64,000 bases of DNA, taken from assembly GCF_947077765.1 (NCBI RefSeq), contig NZ_CAMTTF010000001.1, forward strand, positions 1-64,000, read 5' to 3'. Within the stretch, counting starts at the first letter, position 1, and each line of letters starts with the position of its first letter. This stretch comes from Salinibacter grassmerensis (lineage in GTDB: Bacteria > Bacteroidota > Rhodothermia > Rhodothermales > Salinibacteraceae). Shown here piece after piece: positions 7,295 to 16,316 of the stretch. The notes beneath the pieces are model-generated. The model did no database searches, was not told where the DNA came from, and worked only from the letters and a program-made list of their open reading frames with translations. Made by a program: the position numbers and the translations under genes.

Positions 7295-7861
7295 CAAACC
7301 GTCGAGTTTACTTGAAAGCGCATGCGAACCCGGCGCCACGCGCCGGACAGTGTAGATCGCAATATACGGGCGGTCCGGGGACGAGAACAACTCTGTTCGG
7401 ACAATCTCGTGTTGAATATTTCCCCTCGGCGGGGCGGTCTGACGGGGAGAGATTGCGCCGCATCGATTCTTGACGTTGCCGGGGGCGATGATTATCGTTC
7501 GTACTCCCGAATTTACTCAAGGCCGTCCAACGGTCCACGGTGGCGATGTCACTACGTTGCCGTGCACGCTTCCAGCGGGGCACGCGCCGGCCCGAAGTAG
7601 GCCCGTTCCAGTGGGGGCAAAAGGAAATGTCACTGGCTCAGGCGGCGCGACGAAGGACGACACCCGACCGTCGCTTCCGGGGACCTAATTTCCTGTCGGA
7701 GCACCGGACAGTTCGTCTCGAATCTCCACTCCGTGGCGTCCTTCGAACTCGTTCTGTTCGGTTCCGCACACGCCCCACAGGGCCCAACAAACCCTCTTCT
7801 CGTCTTTGTCTCCGATCACCCTGGCGAGCCTCCCCGCTCGCGAGACTGACCTTGGCCTGGA
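7295..7861. other. Upstream region of dnaA
   Basis: No convincing gene in 567 bases; the open frames are Arg/Ser/Pro-rich and mutually conflicting. It is the divergent regulatory region for dnaA and the gene at 6914-7294. I see no DnaA boxes here, so dnaA does not look directly autoregulated from this segment. Confidence 0.45.
7470..7498 (+). promoter_or_regulatory. Possible promoter reading toward dnaA
   Basis: TTGACG (7470-7475), 17 bases, TATCGT (7493-7498). The -35 is good and the -10 matches TATAAT at four of six positions. It would leave a leader of about 360 bases before dnaA, so a closer, weaker promoter may exist. Confidence 0.3.
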
Positions 7862-9448
7862 ATGGATCAGTCCGCCGACCGCGCCTGGAATGAGTGTCTC
7901 GACATCATCCGGGACAACGTGAGCCGCCAGAGCTTCACGACCTGGTTTGAACCGCTGGAGGCCCAGTCGCTGGAGGACGAAGACGACCTGCGCAAGCTGA
8001 CGATCCAACTTCCGAGCCGGTTCTACTACGAGTGGATTGAGGAGCACTACTTCTCGCTACTTCGAAAAACGGTCACGCGGGTGCTCGGCCCCGACGGCCG
8101 CCTGTTCTACGACATCGTCATCGAGCAGGACGACCCGGACGATCCCCAGCAGGGCGCCTCCATGCAGTTGCCAGCCCGCCCAGCCGGCCCGGATTCGGCC
8201 CCGTCGCAGAACGCGTCGGACGAGCCCGAAGCGCCGTCCGGTTCGTCGGAGGCTTCCGCGCCGCCCCCGGAGTCTTCCCCGTCTTCTTCGTCCTCTCCGT
8301 CCGAGGATGAGCCTCCCCCTAGTGACGCGCGGTCAGGGGCTCAGGACGAGGATGAGAAGAGCGCTCCTCCGGTCCAGAACCCGTTTGCCATCCCCGGCCT
8401 CAAGAACGCCGAGGTCGACAGCCAGCTCAACGACAGCTACACCTTTGACCGCTTCATCAAGGGGAAGTGCAACCGCCTCGCCCGCAGTGCCGCCCGCTCC
8501 ATCGCTACCGACCCGGGCGAGACCAGCTTTAACCCGTTTCTCGTGTATGGGGGCGTGGGACTCGGCAAGACCCACCTCATTCAGGCCATCGGGAATCACG
8601 TCGCGGCCCGCAGCGCCTCCAAGACCGTCTTCTACGTTTCCAGTGAGCGGTTCACCACCGACTTCGTCCAGTCGATCCAGGAAAACCAGATCGGTGAGTT
8701 TTCGACGTTTTACCGTCAGGTCGACGTGCTCATCGTGGACGACGTGCAGTTTTTCGGGGGCAAGGAAAAGACGCAGGAAGAGTTCTTCCACATCTTCAAT
8801 GCCCTCCGGCAGGCGGGCAACCAGATTGTGCTGTCGGCAGACCGTCCGCCGCGCGAAATCGACGGCCTCGAGGAACGATTGCTATCCCGCTTTCAGTGGG
8901 GCCTTTCCGCCGACCTAAAGCCACCGGGCCTGGACACTCGCATCTCCATTCTTCGTCGCAAGGCCGAGGACGATGGGATCGACCTCGACGATGACGTCGT
9001 CGAGTTTATCGCCCGAAGCATCGAAAGCAACATCCGTGAGCTTGAAGGCGCGCTGATCCGCCTCCTTGCCCACGCCACCCTCCACCAGCTCGACATTACC
9101 CTCGACCTCGCCGAAGAGGTGCTCCACGACCTCTTTCAGGAACGGGCGGCCACCCTTACGGTCGACGACATTCAACGTATTGTTTGCGAACACCTCGGCA
9201 TTTCACAGGGGAAGATGCGGGGCAGGACTCGCAAGCGAGATGTCGTCCGCGCCCGCCAGATCGCAATGTACTTCACCAAGAAGCACACGCAGCACTCGCT
9301 GAAAGACATCGGCCTCCACTTCGGCGGGCGGGATCATTCGACCGTCATTCACGCCAACAACGCGGTGGAGGACCGGATGGCGGACGACGAGTCGTTCCGG
9401 GATACAGTGAGCACAATCGGGCAGAAGCTCGAACGCCACGGCCGCTAA
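7862..9448 (+). CDS. dnaA: Chromosomal replication initiator DnaA
   Basis: 528 residues, longer than the usual 450-470. It has the standard four domains. Domain I (residues 1-90, NVSRQSFTTWFEPLEA) mediates self-association and helicase loading. The linker (about 95-175) is unusually long and Ser/Pro/Glu-rich. The AAA+ domain has Walker A GGVGLGKTHL and Walker B VLIVDDVQFF. The C-terminal DNA-binding domain has the signature GGRDHSTVIHA. It binds DnaA boxes and opens oriC. Dense boxes occur 11 kb downstream at 20.5-20.9 kb and sparse ones 4.7 kb upstream. dnaN follows after 131 bases. The extended acidic linker fits a halophilic proteome. Confidence 0.98.
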   Translation: MDQSADRAWNECLDIIRDNVSRQSFTTWFEPLEAQSLEDEDDLRKLTIQLPSRFYYEWIEEHYFSLLRKTVTRVLGPDGRLFYDIVIEQDDPDDPQQGASMQLPARPAGPDSAPSQNASDEPEAPSGSSEASAPPPESSPSSSSSPSEDEPPPSDARSGAQDEDEKSAPPVQNPFAIPGLKNAEVDSQLNDSYTFDRFIKGKCNRLARSAARSIATDPGETSFNPFLVYGGVGLGKTHLIQAIGNHVAARSASKTVFYVSSERFTTDFVQSIQENQIGEFSTFYRQVDVLIVDDVQFFGGKEKTQEEFFHIFNALRQAGNQIVLSADRPPREIDGLEERLLSRFQWGLSADLKPPGLDTRISILRRKAEDDGIDLDDDVVEFIARSIESNIRELEGALIRLLAHATLHQLDITLDLAEEVLHDLFQERAATLTVDDIQRIVCEHLGISQGKMRGRTRKRDVVRARQIAMYFTKKHTQHSLKDIGLHFGGRDHSTVIHANNAVEDRMADDESFRDTVSTIGQKLERHGR

Positions 9449-9579
9449 GCGGCGTCGAGGCCCGCTCAGGGCTGAATCTTTCGTCGCCCCCTCCCGTACG
9501 GGTTGTAGGTGCATTTATGCATTTGTTTATTTCGATATAGAATCCCTCAACACTTCCTTTTCGCAACGCGCTGACACCC

Positions 9580-10713
9580 ATGAAATTTACCGCCTCCAGC
9601 GCCGACCTTCTCGAAGCGCTCAACACTGTCAAGGGCGCCGTTCCGTCGAAGAGCACGATGCCCATTCTAGAGTGCATCCTCTTCGAGCGGGACGGAGACA
9701 CGTTGCGTCTGAGCGCCACCGACCTCGAAATCTCGATCATCCAGACCGTGCCGGTGCAGTTCGAGAAGAACGGCACGCCGGAGAGCACCCCCATTGCGGT
9801 GCCCGCCCAGCGACTGATCGACACCCTCCGGGCGCTGCCGGACATGCCCATTGAGTTCGCGGCGGACAGCGACTTCGAGATTCGGATGGACACCGATCAG
9901 GGCCACTACAAGATGGTGGGCCACGATGGATCGGACTATCCGGAGCTACCGGAGCTGGAGGAACAGCACGAGATCAACGTGGAGGGGGGGCTCCTGGGCC
10001 GCTCCATCGACAGGACGGCCTTCGCCGTGAGCCAGGATGCCCTGCGTCCCGCCATGATGGGCGTGTACTTTCAGGTCAGCGAGGACGAAACCTCGGTGGT
10101 GGCGACCGACGGGCACCGGCTTGTCAAGCTCACCCTGCCGGAGCTCCGAGCCGACACGTCTGCGGACTTCATTGTACCGGAGAAGGCCACCAAGCTGGCC
10201 GGACGCATCGTGGAGGACGACGAGATCTGTACCGTCCGGGTAGACGGCAGTCATGTGAGCTTCGAATTCAGCGACTCTCGCGTGCTGGCCCGCCTGATCG
10301 ACGAGACGTACCCCAACTACCAGTCCGTCATTCCGGACGGGAACGACCGCAATCTGGTCGTCAATCGCGAGGACATGCTCAACGCCGTCAAGCGCGTGGG
10401 GCTTTACTCTTCCAGCATGACGAACCAGATTCGGCTGGACATCACGGCCGACACCGTCACAATCTCGGCGGAGGACGTGGAGCGCTCCAGCGAGGCGGAG
10501 GAGACCATCCACTGCGACTACGACAACGAGCCGATGGAGATCGGATTCAACTCGGAGTACCTCACGGAGGTGCTCAGCAACGTCGAGTGCGACGAGGTGG
10601 TCTTCGAACTTAGCTCTCCAAATCGGGCCGGCATTGTATTGCCCCGCGAGGGTGCCGACGACGAGGACATTCTCATGCTCATCATGCCGGTGATGCTCAA
10701 CACCTACGCCTAA
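9580..10713 (+). CDS. dnaN: DNA polymerase III beta sliding clamp
   Basis: 377 residues with three tandem clamp folds. It starts MKFTASSADLLEALNTVKGAVPSK (only the first part quoted as MKFTASSADLL), the usual first strand and helix. The C-terminus ILMLIMPVMLNTYA contains the family's PM peptide that shapes the partner-binding pocket. It forms the ring that tethers polymerase to DNA. The gene follows dnaA in the classical order, 131 bases downstream, and has its own AT-rich upstream patch (9505-9545) that may hold a promoter. A strong terminator lies just after the stop. Confidence 0.97.
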   Translation: MKFTASSADLLEALNTVKGAVPSKSTMPILECILFERDGDTLRLSATDLEISIIQTVPVQFEKNGTPESTPIAVPAQRLIDTLRALPDMPIEFAADSDFEIRMDTDQGHYKMVGHDGSDYPELPELEEQHEINVEGGLLGRSIDRTAFAVSQDALRPAMMGVYFQVSEDETSVVATDGHRLVKLTLPELRADTSADFIVPEKATKLAGRIVEDDEICTVRVDGSHVSFEFSDSRVLARLIDETYPNYQSVIPDGNDRNLVVNREDMLNAVKRVGLYSSSMTNQIRLDITADTVTISAEDVERSSEAEETIHCDYDNEPMEIGFNSEYLTEVLSNVECDEVVFELSSPNRAGIVLPREGADDEDILMLIMPVMLNTYA

Positions 10714-10749
10714 TCTCGCCCGAGGCGAGATTTCATCGCGATTCGTGTT

Positions 10750-10792
10750 CGCACTGGGGACCAGCCCAGCATGCTGACCCCCAGTGCGGTTT
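10750..10792 (+). terminator. Intrinsic terminator after dnaN
   Basis: A perfect 10-bp stem, CGCACTGGGG (10750-10759) with CCCCAGTGCG (10779-10788), with an inner GCCCAGCATGCTGAC loop, is followed by GTTT. It ends the dnaA-dnaN unit and separates it from the convergent gene at 10834. Confidence 0.65.
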
Positions 10793-10833
10793 GGTGGACG
10801 GAAAGGCGGGAGGCGCTACGACTTGTTGGGGGC

Positions 10834-11838
10834 CTACGACCTGTCTCCGCTGTATTCCTGCTGAAGAGCTTTCAGGATCTCGTACGCTTTCTGGGTCTGT
10901 CGGCCTTCTCGCTGCACAACAGTCTTGAAGTGCGTCCGTGCAGCGTCAACGTTTCCTTGCGCGAGGGCGATCTTTCCGAGATAAAAGTGTGCCTCAAGCG
11001 CGAGGAACGAGTTGGGCTCCGCCTCCTCAAGGACCTGCCCAAGGCGTTTCCGGGCCTGATCGAGCCGGTCGGTGTTGTATCGGGGAAACAGCCCCAGTGT
11101 GGAAATGCGTGCGTTCTCTAGAATCGAGAGCGCCTCCAGGTACTGCTCGTCGGCCCCCGATGAGGCCTCCGGCGCCGCACCGCGCATCCTCGCATTGGCG
11201 TAGTTGTCGACGACTTGATCGCTGACCTCCATGGCGGCGAGCCGGTCGAGGGTCGACTGCGTAGAAACGCTAATTCCGTACAGCCCCCCGTACACCCCCA
11301 CGAGAACCATGGCGACGGCCACGGCCCGTGGCACAAGCCGTGGAAGCCCCCCCAACACACCCCGCCAGGAGGAGGCAGCAGTCGATGACGATGCCGGCTC
11401 CGAACTGACAGTGTCGCGCGCCTGCGCGTCCGCTCCTTCCTCAATCTCCAGTTCGTGCTCCGTGAGCGCCTCGAAGTGCGACACCGGATCGACGGCCGCC
11501 TCCGCTTCCTTCAGGCGACGCTCCGCGGCTTCCACTTCTTGCTGGAGCGCCTCATCGTCCGCAATGCGCGCCTCAAGCCGGGCGAAGGCCTCCCGCAACC
11601 GGGCCGACCGTTCTCCGTCGTGATCCAGGTGGCGCACCATCACGTAGGTGGCAAGGAGGGCATCGGAGGGAGGGCGTGTGCCCACGCTTGACGAGAGGCC
11701 CTCGACCGAACGGACGTCTTCAAGCAGGGGGGCCCACTCCGGATTTCGCTCCACATACGCTTCGATGTCCTGCCGTTTCTCTCGAGAAAGGTGGGGGTAC
11801 GAAAGGATCTGCTCCTCGACGTCATTCATGAGCGACAC
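10834..11838 (-). CDS. Putative membrane anti-sigma factor with C-terminal TPR domain
   Basis: 334 residues. Residues 1-150 are acidic, helical and cytoplasmic, resembling the N-terminal part of anti-sigma proteins but without the HxxxCxxC zinc motif. One membrane span lies near 172-192 (AVAVAMVLVGVYGGLYGIS). The outer part ends with tetratricopeptide-like helices (AHFYLGKIALAQGNVDAARTHFKTV in part: YLGKIALAQGNVDAA). It lies 220 bases downstream of the ECF sigma gene at 12059-12694 on the same strand, which is why I read it as the sigma's regulator. The TPRs could sense a periplasmic partner. Function is inferred from position and topology, not from sequence family. Confidence 0.6.
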   Translation of the reverse strand: MSLMNDVEEQILSYPHLSREKRQDIEAYVERNPEWAPLLEDVRSVEGLSSSVGTRPPSDALLATYVMVRHLDHDGERSARLREAFARLEARIADDEALQQEVEAAERRLKEAEAAVDPVSHFEALTEHELEIEEGADAQARDTVSSEPASSSTAASSWRGVLGGLPRLVPRAVAVAMVLVGVYGGLYGISVSTQSTLDRLAAMEVSDQVVDNYANARMRGAAPEASSGADEQYLEALSILENARISTLGLFPRYNTDRLDQARKRLGQVLEEAEPNSFLALEAHFYLGKIALAQGNVDAARTHFKTVVQREGRQTQKAYEILKALQQEYSGDRS

Positions 11839-12058
11839 ACTACACGACTACATGCGAAAAGAAGTCCACCGATGCTCCCAGAAGGCCCTCGGATTCTCGT
11901 GGAAACGAAAGAATAATTGGTTCCGATGAGCTGCCGCCCAGCACGGGCTAAGTCTTTCTTCCAGGAGATCGAGTAAAGAATATAGACCTATAGGGATTCA
12001 GGGAGACACTTCGAATTTACACACATAACCAGCTAAACTGAAATTTGACATTCTTTCC

Positions 12059-12694
12059 CTACAAATCGGCCTGATTTACGTACTCACGGAGACGATCGTC
12101 GGTACGAAGCTTCTTCATCGCTTTGTGCTTGTACGTTCGAACCGTCGCGACGGGCTTTCCGACGGCTTCACTGATTTCTTCAAACTCCCGGTTTTCCAAA
12201 AAGTAGAGGCGGGCTGGTTCTTGCAAATAGTTCGGAAGCCGCTCAATTGCCTCTGTAAGCGCCTCATGCACGAAACCGACCTCTGCGACGGCATTTGTTT
12301 TTTCGGACGTGAGGGTGAACCGGTTCTCTCCTTCGATTGACTCGGAGAACTGGGTACGCCGGGTGTAATTGAGAAATGTGTTTTTGCACACCACGCTCAC
12401 CCAGTTGGCGTATCGGGCCGCATTCCGCACCCCATCACGGTTCTTCTGGACCTTGCGGTAGGCTCTTGTGATCAACTCATCGGCGTCAGCCGGATTGTTA
12501 AAGGTGCCCCGGGTCGACTTCGACAGAAAGTACCGGCAGACGTAGCAGTACGTCCAGAGGTCCGCATGGCGTTTGGCCTCCGGGTCTTCCTCATCCTTCC
12601 ACCGCCGAAAGGATTCGTTCGCGGCATCGGTGTCGTCTACCGAAAACGGCAGCCGGTCGATCACGGTCCGGAGTTCGGAGGCAGGAACGGACAT
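12059..12694 (-). CDS. ECF-type RNA polymerase sigma factor
   Basis: 211 residues with the two-domain sigma layout. A sigma-2-like region runs at about 45-115 (DADELITRAYRKVQKNRD, ARYANWVSVVCKNTFLNYTRR). A sigma-4-like helix-turn-helix lies at about 150-200 (EAIERLPNYLQEPARLYFLE, FEEISEAVGKPVATVRTYKHKAM). It directs polymerase to a stress or envelope regulon not identifiable here. It has a clean sigma-70-like promoter at 12769-12797 and is followed by the TPR-bearing putative anti-sigma. The N-terminus is about 40 residues longer than a minimal ECF sigma. Confidence 0.85.
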   Translation of the reverse strand: MSVPASELRTVIDRLPFSVDDTDAANESFRRWKDEEDPEAKRHADLWTYCYVCRYFLSKSTRGTFNNPADADELITRAYRKVQKNRDGVRNAARYANWVSVVCKNTFLNYTRRTQFSESIEGENRFTLTSEKTNAVAEVGFVHEALTEAIERLPNYLQEPARLYFLENREFEEISEAVGKPVATVRTYKHKAMKKLRTDDRLREYVNQADL

Positions 12695-12768
12695 GAGAAG
12701 GCCCCGTGCGCGAAAGAGATTGAAGCGATTTGATACTAGACATTTTTGTAACTCCCGTAACGTACACG

Positions 12769-12797
12769 ATTATAAGGCCTGAGGCCAGGGACGTCAA
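12769..12797 (-). promoter_or_regulatory. Sigma-70-type promoter of the ECF sigma gene
   Basis: On the minus strand: TTGACG (12797-12792), a 17-base spacer, TATAAT (12774-12769). Predicted start near 12762, giving a leader of about 68 bases to the ATG at 12694. It is the best consensus promoter in the window, and suggests that the housekeeping sigma here accepts a classical -35/-10. Confidence 0.65.
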
Positions 12798-13011
12798 TAG
12801 CGCTTCTTTGTCACCCAGGCGGCCTCACAGAAGCAAGATTCTACGAGGGGGAGGACCTCATCCTCCGCCTGGCGGGCCGCCCGCATGACACAGCCGGCTT
12901 GAGGACTTGAGTGTGGGGGCGAGGGATCCTTGCCAACGAGGCCCGCCGCAAACTTTTGGTGCCGTTCCGGGTTCGAGTACACCGAAATTCCCAAAACCTC
13001 TTCTCGTCCCC

Positions 13012-13923
13012 ATGTCCGATATATGTTCTGCGAAGGCAGGCGGATGGTCTCGCCATCTCTTTCGCCTCGGACTGACAACGGCCCTCGCGCTGTTCTGGGT
13101 CGGGGCTTTTGCCTCGACGGCCGACGGCCAGCGGGCCAACCGTACCCCGGAGCAACTTGAGAACGTGGGGGTGGACCAGAAGCTCGGCGCGACGATCCCG
13201 AAGGGCCTCTCGTTCCAGAATGAGCAGGGGGAGCCGGTCCGCCTCGCTCAATACTTCGACGGGTCAACACCGATAATACTGACGCTCAACTACCACCGGT
13301 GTCCCCAGTTGTGCCGCATTCAGCTGCAGAAGTTCACCAAGTCACTGAGCGGCATGTCGTGGACGGCCGGCGACAAGTTTGAGGTGCTTACCGTCGACAT
13401 CAGTCCTCATGAAGGCCCCAAGATGGCCCGGAAGGCCCAGGAGCGTTACGCCGCCTCCCTGGACCGCCCCGAGGAGACGATCGACGGCTGGCACTTCCTG
13501 ACCGGCAACCAGGCAGGAATCAAGACGCTTACCGACTCGGTGGGCTTCCGGTACCAGCCCCTTCCGGAGAAAGAGAAGCAATTTGCTCATCCCGCCACGA
13601 TCATTTTCTTGAGTGGTGACGGTACCATCACCCGCTACTTTACCACCCTCGACCCGGCCCCCGGCGACTTGCGAACGGCCCTCGTGGAGGCCTCCGACGG
13701 CACGATCGGCAACATCGTCGACAATGCCTTTCTGGCCTGTGCGCGATTCAATCCGGACTCGAATTCGTACTCCGCGAGTGCGTTTAAATTAATGCAATAC
13801 GGCAGTGCCCTCATGGCGATCGTGATGGGGGCCGCGCTGTTCGTGTTCTGGCGCCGCGAAAACGAACAGCTTGAGACGGCGCACGAGGAAGGGCTCGACG
13901 CAATGATTGGCGAACAGACATGA
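13012..13923 (+). CDS. SCO1/SenC-family copper chaperone for cytochrome oxidase
   Basis: 303 residues. A signal peptide or anchor spans residues 12-38 (LGLTTALALFWVGAFASTADG in part). The thioredoxin-like domain contains NYHRCPQLCR (CxxxC, about residues 91-100) and a later His in FAHPATIIFL, the three copper ligands of SCO proteins. A C-terminal membrane helix is present near 267-283 (ALMAIVMGAALFVFWRR). It delivers copper to, or reduces, the CuA site of cytochrome c oxidase in the periplasm. No oxidase genes are next to it in this window. ATG at 13012 was chosen because the signal sequence follows directly. The gene is probably monocistronic. Confidence 0.88.
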   Translation: MSDICSAKAGGWSRHLFRLGLTTALALFWVGAFASTADGQRANRTPEQLENVGVDQKLGATIPKGLSFQNEQGEPVRLAQYFDGSTPIILTLNYHRCPQLCRIQLQKFTKSLSGMSWTAGDKFEVLTVDISPHEGPKMARKAQERYAASLDRPEETIDGWHFLTGNQAGIKTLTDSVGFRYQPLPEKEKQFAHPATIIFLSGDGTITRYFTTLDPAPGDLRTALVEASDGTIGNIVDNAFLACARFNPDSNSYSASAFKLMQYGSALMAIVMGAALFVFWRRENEQLETAHEEGLDAMIGEQT

Positions 13924-13968
13924 TGGGCTCCGGCTCGACGAGAAAACACGACGCCTGCGGGACCCAGA

Positions 13969-14892
13969 CTATTCTGGTTGCCCGTTCTCGTCCACCTCGG
14001 CGAGCCCCGTCATTTCCCGGCTGATTCCCCAGAGCCGTGCCTCGGCCTTTTCGTCGTAGGCCTCGGGCGACGGGTTCACGACCTCGGTTTCCTTGAAGTA
14101 TTGGCCTGTCACCCCTTCCACCTCGGGCGACGCCGCAAGGTAAACGACGCTGCGTGCGCCCTCTTCCGGACGCTTGTACAGCCAGGAGAAGAGACGGGCA
14201 ATCCGGGAAATCCAGCCGGGACCGCGCCAGATGTTGGTGTTGACGATCCCGGGATGCACCGCATTCGCGACCACCCCCGCGTCCTGCAAGCGACGGGACA
14301 ACTCGTGGGTGAAGAGGATGTTGGCGAGTTTCGACTGGGCGTAGGCCTGCAGCGGATTGTAGCCATCCTCCGCGTTGAGGTCGTCGAAGTCCATGCTGGC
14401 GCCCCGGTGGGCCTCGGAGCTGATGGTAACGATGCGGGCCTCCCCGGCCCGTCCCGCCGTCTCGCGGAGGCGGGGCAGGACAAGGTGGGTGAGCAAAAAC
14501 GAGGCGAGGTGATTGACGGCGAAGGTAGCCTCCACACCATCAACCGTCTCCTCTCGCGAGTCGAGGAAGACCCCCGCATTGTTCACGAGGACATCGAGCC
14601 GGTTGTAGTCAGCCCGGAGCGTCTCGCCGAGGTGATAGACTTCCTCCTGCACACTGAGGTCCGCAATGCGGAGGTCGATTGTATCGTCCCGACTGGGATG
14701 GGCCGTTCGGGCCTCCGCCCGGATTTCGGCCTGGGCCTCCCGCCCGCGCCCTTCGTCTCGGCACACCATCACCACTCGTGCCCCAAGGCGGGCGAGCTCG
14801 GCGGCTGTAGCCTTGCCGATGCCCGAGTTGGCCCCGGTCACCACGCACACCGTGTCGCTCATGTTTTTGAGGTCGGAACGCGGATTCTCCAT
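13969..14892 (-). CDS. Short-chain dehydrogenase/reductase (retinol-dehydrogenase-like)
   Basis: 307 residues. Cofactor motif TGANSGIG (about 19-26), NNAG (about 103-106) and catalytic YxxxK in YAQSKLA (about 182-188) with the preceding Ser in TISSEAHRG. The layout with an extended C-terminal part matches the retinol dehydrogenase/protochlorophyllide reductase-like SDRs. It is a soluble NAD(P)-dependent oxidoreductase; substrate unknown. A second ATG (MSDTVCVV, residue 11) is an equally plausible start, since the Rossmann strand begins right after it. Neighbours give no pathway clue. Confidence 0.85.
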   Translation of the reverse strand: MENPRSDLKNMSDTVCVVTGANSGIGKATAAELARLGARVVMVCRDEGRGREAQAEIRAEARTAHPSRDDTIDLRIADLSVQEEVYHLGETLRADYNRLDVLVNNAGVFLDSREETVDGVEATFAVNHLASFLLTHLVLPRLRETAGRAGEARIVTISSEAHRGASMDFDDLNAEDGYNPLQAYAQSKLANILFTHELSRRLQDAGVVANAVHPGIVNTNIWRGPGWISRIARLFSWLYKRPEEGARSVVYLAASPEVEGVTGQYFKETEVVNPSPEAYDEKAEARLWGISREMTGLAEVDENGQPE

Positions 14893-15011
14893 GGCCCCTG
14901 CTGCGCTCAGTGAGTAGATTCGCCGCCGGCAGTCGCAGGGTCAGTGCGGCCGCGCGGATCGGCGAATTGGGTGCTACGTAGACTTGTGTTTCCTGGCTCT
15001 CGGAGGACTCG

Positions 15012-15686
15012 TCACACCTTGAGGGTGAGCGCGTTCCGCAGGGCCTCGACATTTTGCGTTACGGACTGCTCCCCGCCGAACACGGCGCTTCCAGACACCA
15101 GCACGTCGGCTCCGGCCCGCACGAGCTCCATTGCGTTGTTCGGGGTCACCCCGCCATCCACCTCCAGGTATGCACTGGAGCCGAGCGCATTGAGCTGGCG
15201 ACGCACCCGCTGGATCTTTGCCGTCGATTCCGGGATAAAGTTCTGGCCGCTGAAGCCCGGGTTCACCGACATGACGAGCACGAGGTCGACGAAGGGCAAA
15301 ATGCCCTCAAGATGACCGAGGGGCGTGGCCGGGTTGAGTGCGACCCCGACCTTGCATCCCGCAGCACGGATCTTCTGAGCAACCCGGTGCAGGTGGGGAC
15401 AGGCCTCCACGTGCACGGTAATCATGTCCGCGCCGGCATCGGCGAACGTGTCGACGTACTGCTGCGGCTCCTCAATCATGAGATGCACGTCAAGCTGTGC
15501 GTCGTGCTCGTCGGCCACAGGCCGGAGGGTCCGCACCACGTCGGGGCCGATGGTGATATTGGGGACGAAGTGTCCATCCATTACGTCGACGTGGAGCCAG
15601 TCGGGACCGGCCCCGAGGACCTCATCGGCACAGGCGGCGAATCGCCCTGCGTCGGACGCAATAATTGAGGGAGCGAGTGTCGGCAT
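15012..15686 (-). CDS. rpe: Ribulose-phosphate 3-epimerase
   Basis: 224 residues, a TIM barrel. It begins MPTLAPSIIASDAG, contains HVDVMDGHFVPNITIGP (metal and catalytic Asp/His), DVHLMIEEP, MSVNPGFSGQ and VDGGV, all hallmarks of Rpe. It interconverts ribulose 5-phosphate and xylulose 5-phosphate in the pentose phosphate pathway. I prefer the ATG at 15686, which gives the family's normal start; an ATG six codons upstream (15704) is possible. It is divergent from the CsoR gene. Confidence 0.95.
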   Translation of the reverse strand: MPTLAPSIIASDAGRFAACADEVLGAGPDWLHVDVMDGHFVPNITIGPDVVRTLRPVADEHDAQLDVHLMIEEPQQYVDTFADAGADMITVHVEACPHLHRVAQKIRAAGCKVGVALNPATPLGHLEGILPFVDLVLVMSVNPGFSGQNFIPESTAKIQRVRRQLNALGSSAYLEVDGGVTPNNAMELVRAGADVLVSGSAVFGGEQSVTQNVEALRNALTLKV

Positions 15687-15986
15687 TGTGGGAGAGGCAG
15701 GCATGGAGAAAAAGGACGATCAGCAGCGAAAGACAGACGGCAACATTTAGAATAAAAGGCGCACTCGATTGAACAAAAAAGAAGAACCGCAATCTTTCGG
15801 TGAAAGGCCCGATGGAGCTCTCCTTGTTGACCCCTCCAGTCTCTCCGTCACAGATCTTTTCCGGCCAATGCGTCGGAGAAACATCCTTTTCTATGGGGAA
15901 GTAGGGGGGTTGTCCTCTCTCCCGAGACTCTTTCCTGCACGTACGAGGCCGCAAGCCTCAGCTCACTCATTCATCTTTTCCCTCCC
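15687..15986. other. Divergent intergenic region between rpe and the CsoR-type repressor gene
   Basis: No gene seen. On the minus strand, TTG (within TTTTTTG near 15779-15773), 19 bases, then TATTCTAA resembles the Bacteroidota -33/-7 promoter layout and could serve rpe. I could not identify a CsoR operator palindrome with confidence. Confidence 0.4.
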
Positions 15987-16265
15987 ATGCCGGTTCGCGA
16001 CGCCGACCGTGACGACATCACCGATCGCCTCAGCCGTATCGAGGGCCAGATTCGGGGCCTAAAGCGGATGGTCGAGGACGACCGCTACTGTGGCGATATT
16101 CTTGACCAGATCCACTCGGTGCAGCAGGCGCTCAAGTCTGTGGGGCGTGCCATCACCCGAAACCACCTGGAGACGTGCGTGACCGACGCAATCCGGTCGG
16201 GCGACGAGCAGGCCGCTCAGGAAAGCTACGACGAGATCATCGGGCTGCTCGAGAAGGAGTTGTAG
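15987..16265 (+). CDS. CsoR/FrmR-family metal-sensing transcriptional repressor
   Basis: 92 residues, all helical (DUF156). The copper-binding triad is intact: Cys35 (DRYCGDILDQ), His60 and Cys64 (NHLETCV). The N-terminal helix RLSRIEGQIRGLKRMVEDD is the family's diagnostic segment. In CsoR, Cu(I) binding releases the repressor from promoters of copper-export genes. No copper ATPase or chaperone is adjacent, so the target may be elsewhere or be its own operon with the gene at 16317. A formaldehyde sensor (FrmR) is less likely because FrmR lacks the third ligand. Confidence 0.88.
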   Translation: MPVRDADRDDITDRLSRIEGQIRGLKRMVEDDRYCGDILDQIHSVQQALKSVGRAITRNHLETCVTDAIRSGDEQAAQESYDEIIGLLEKEL

Positions 16266-16316
16266 CCTGAAATCGTCCCCGAGAGCCCTCGTGCGCCCAC
16301 CTGCGAAACTCGGATT

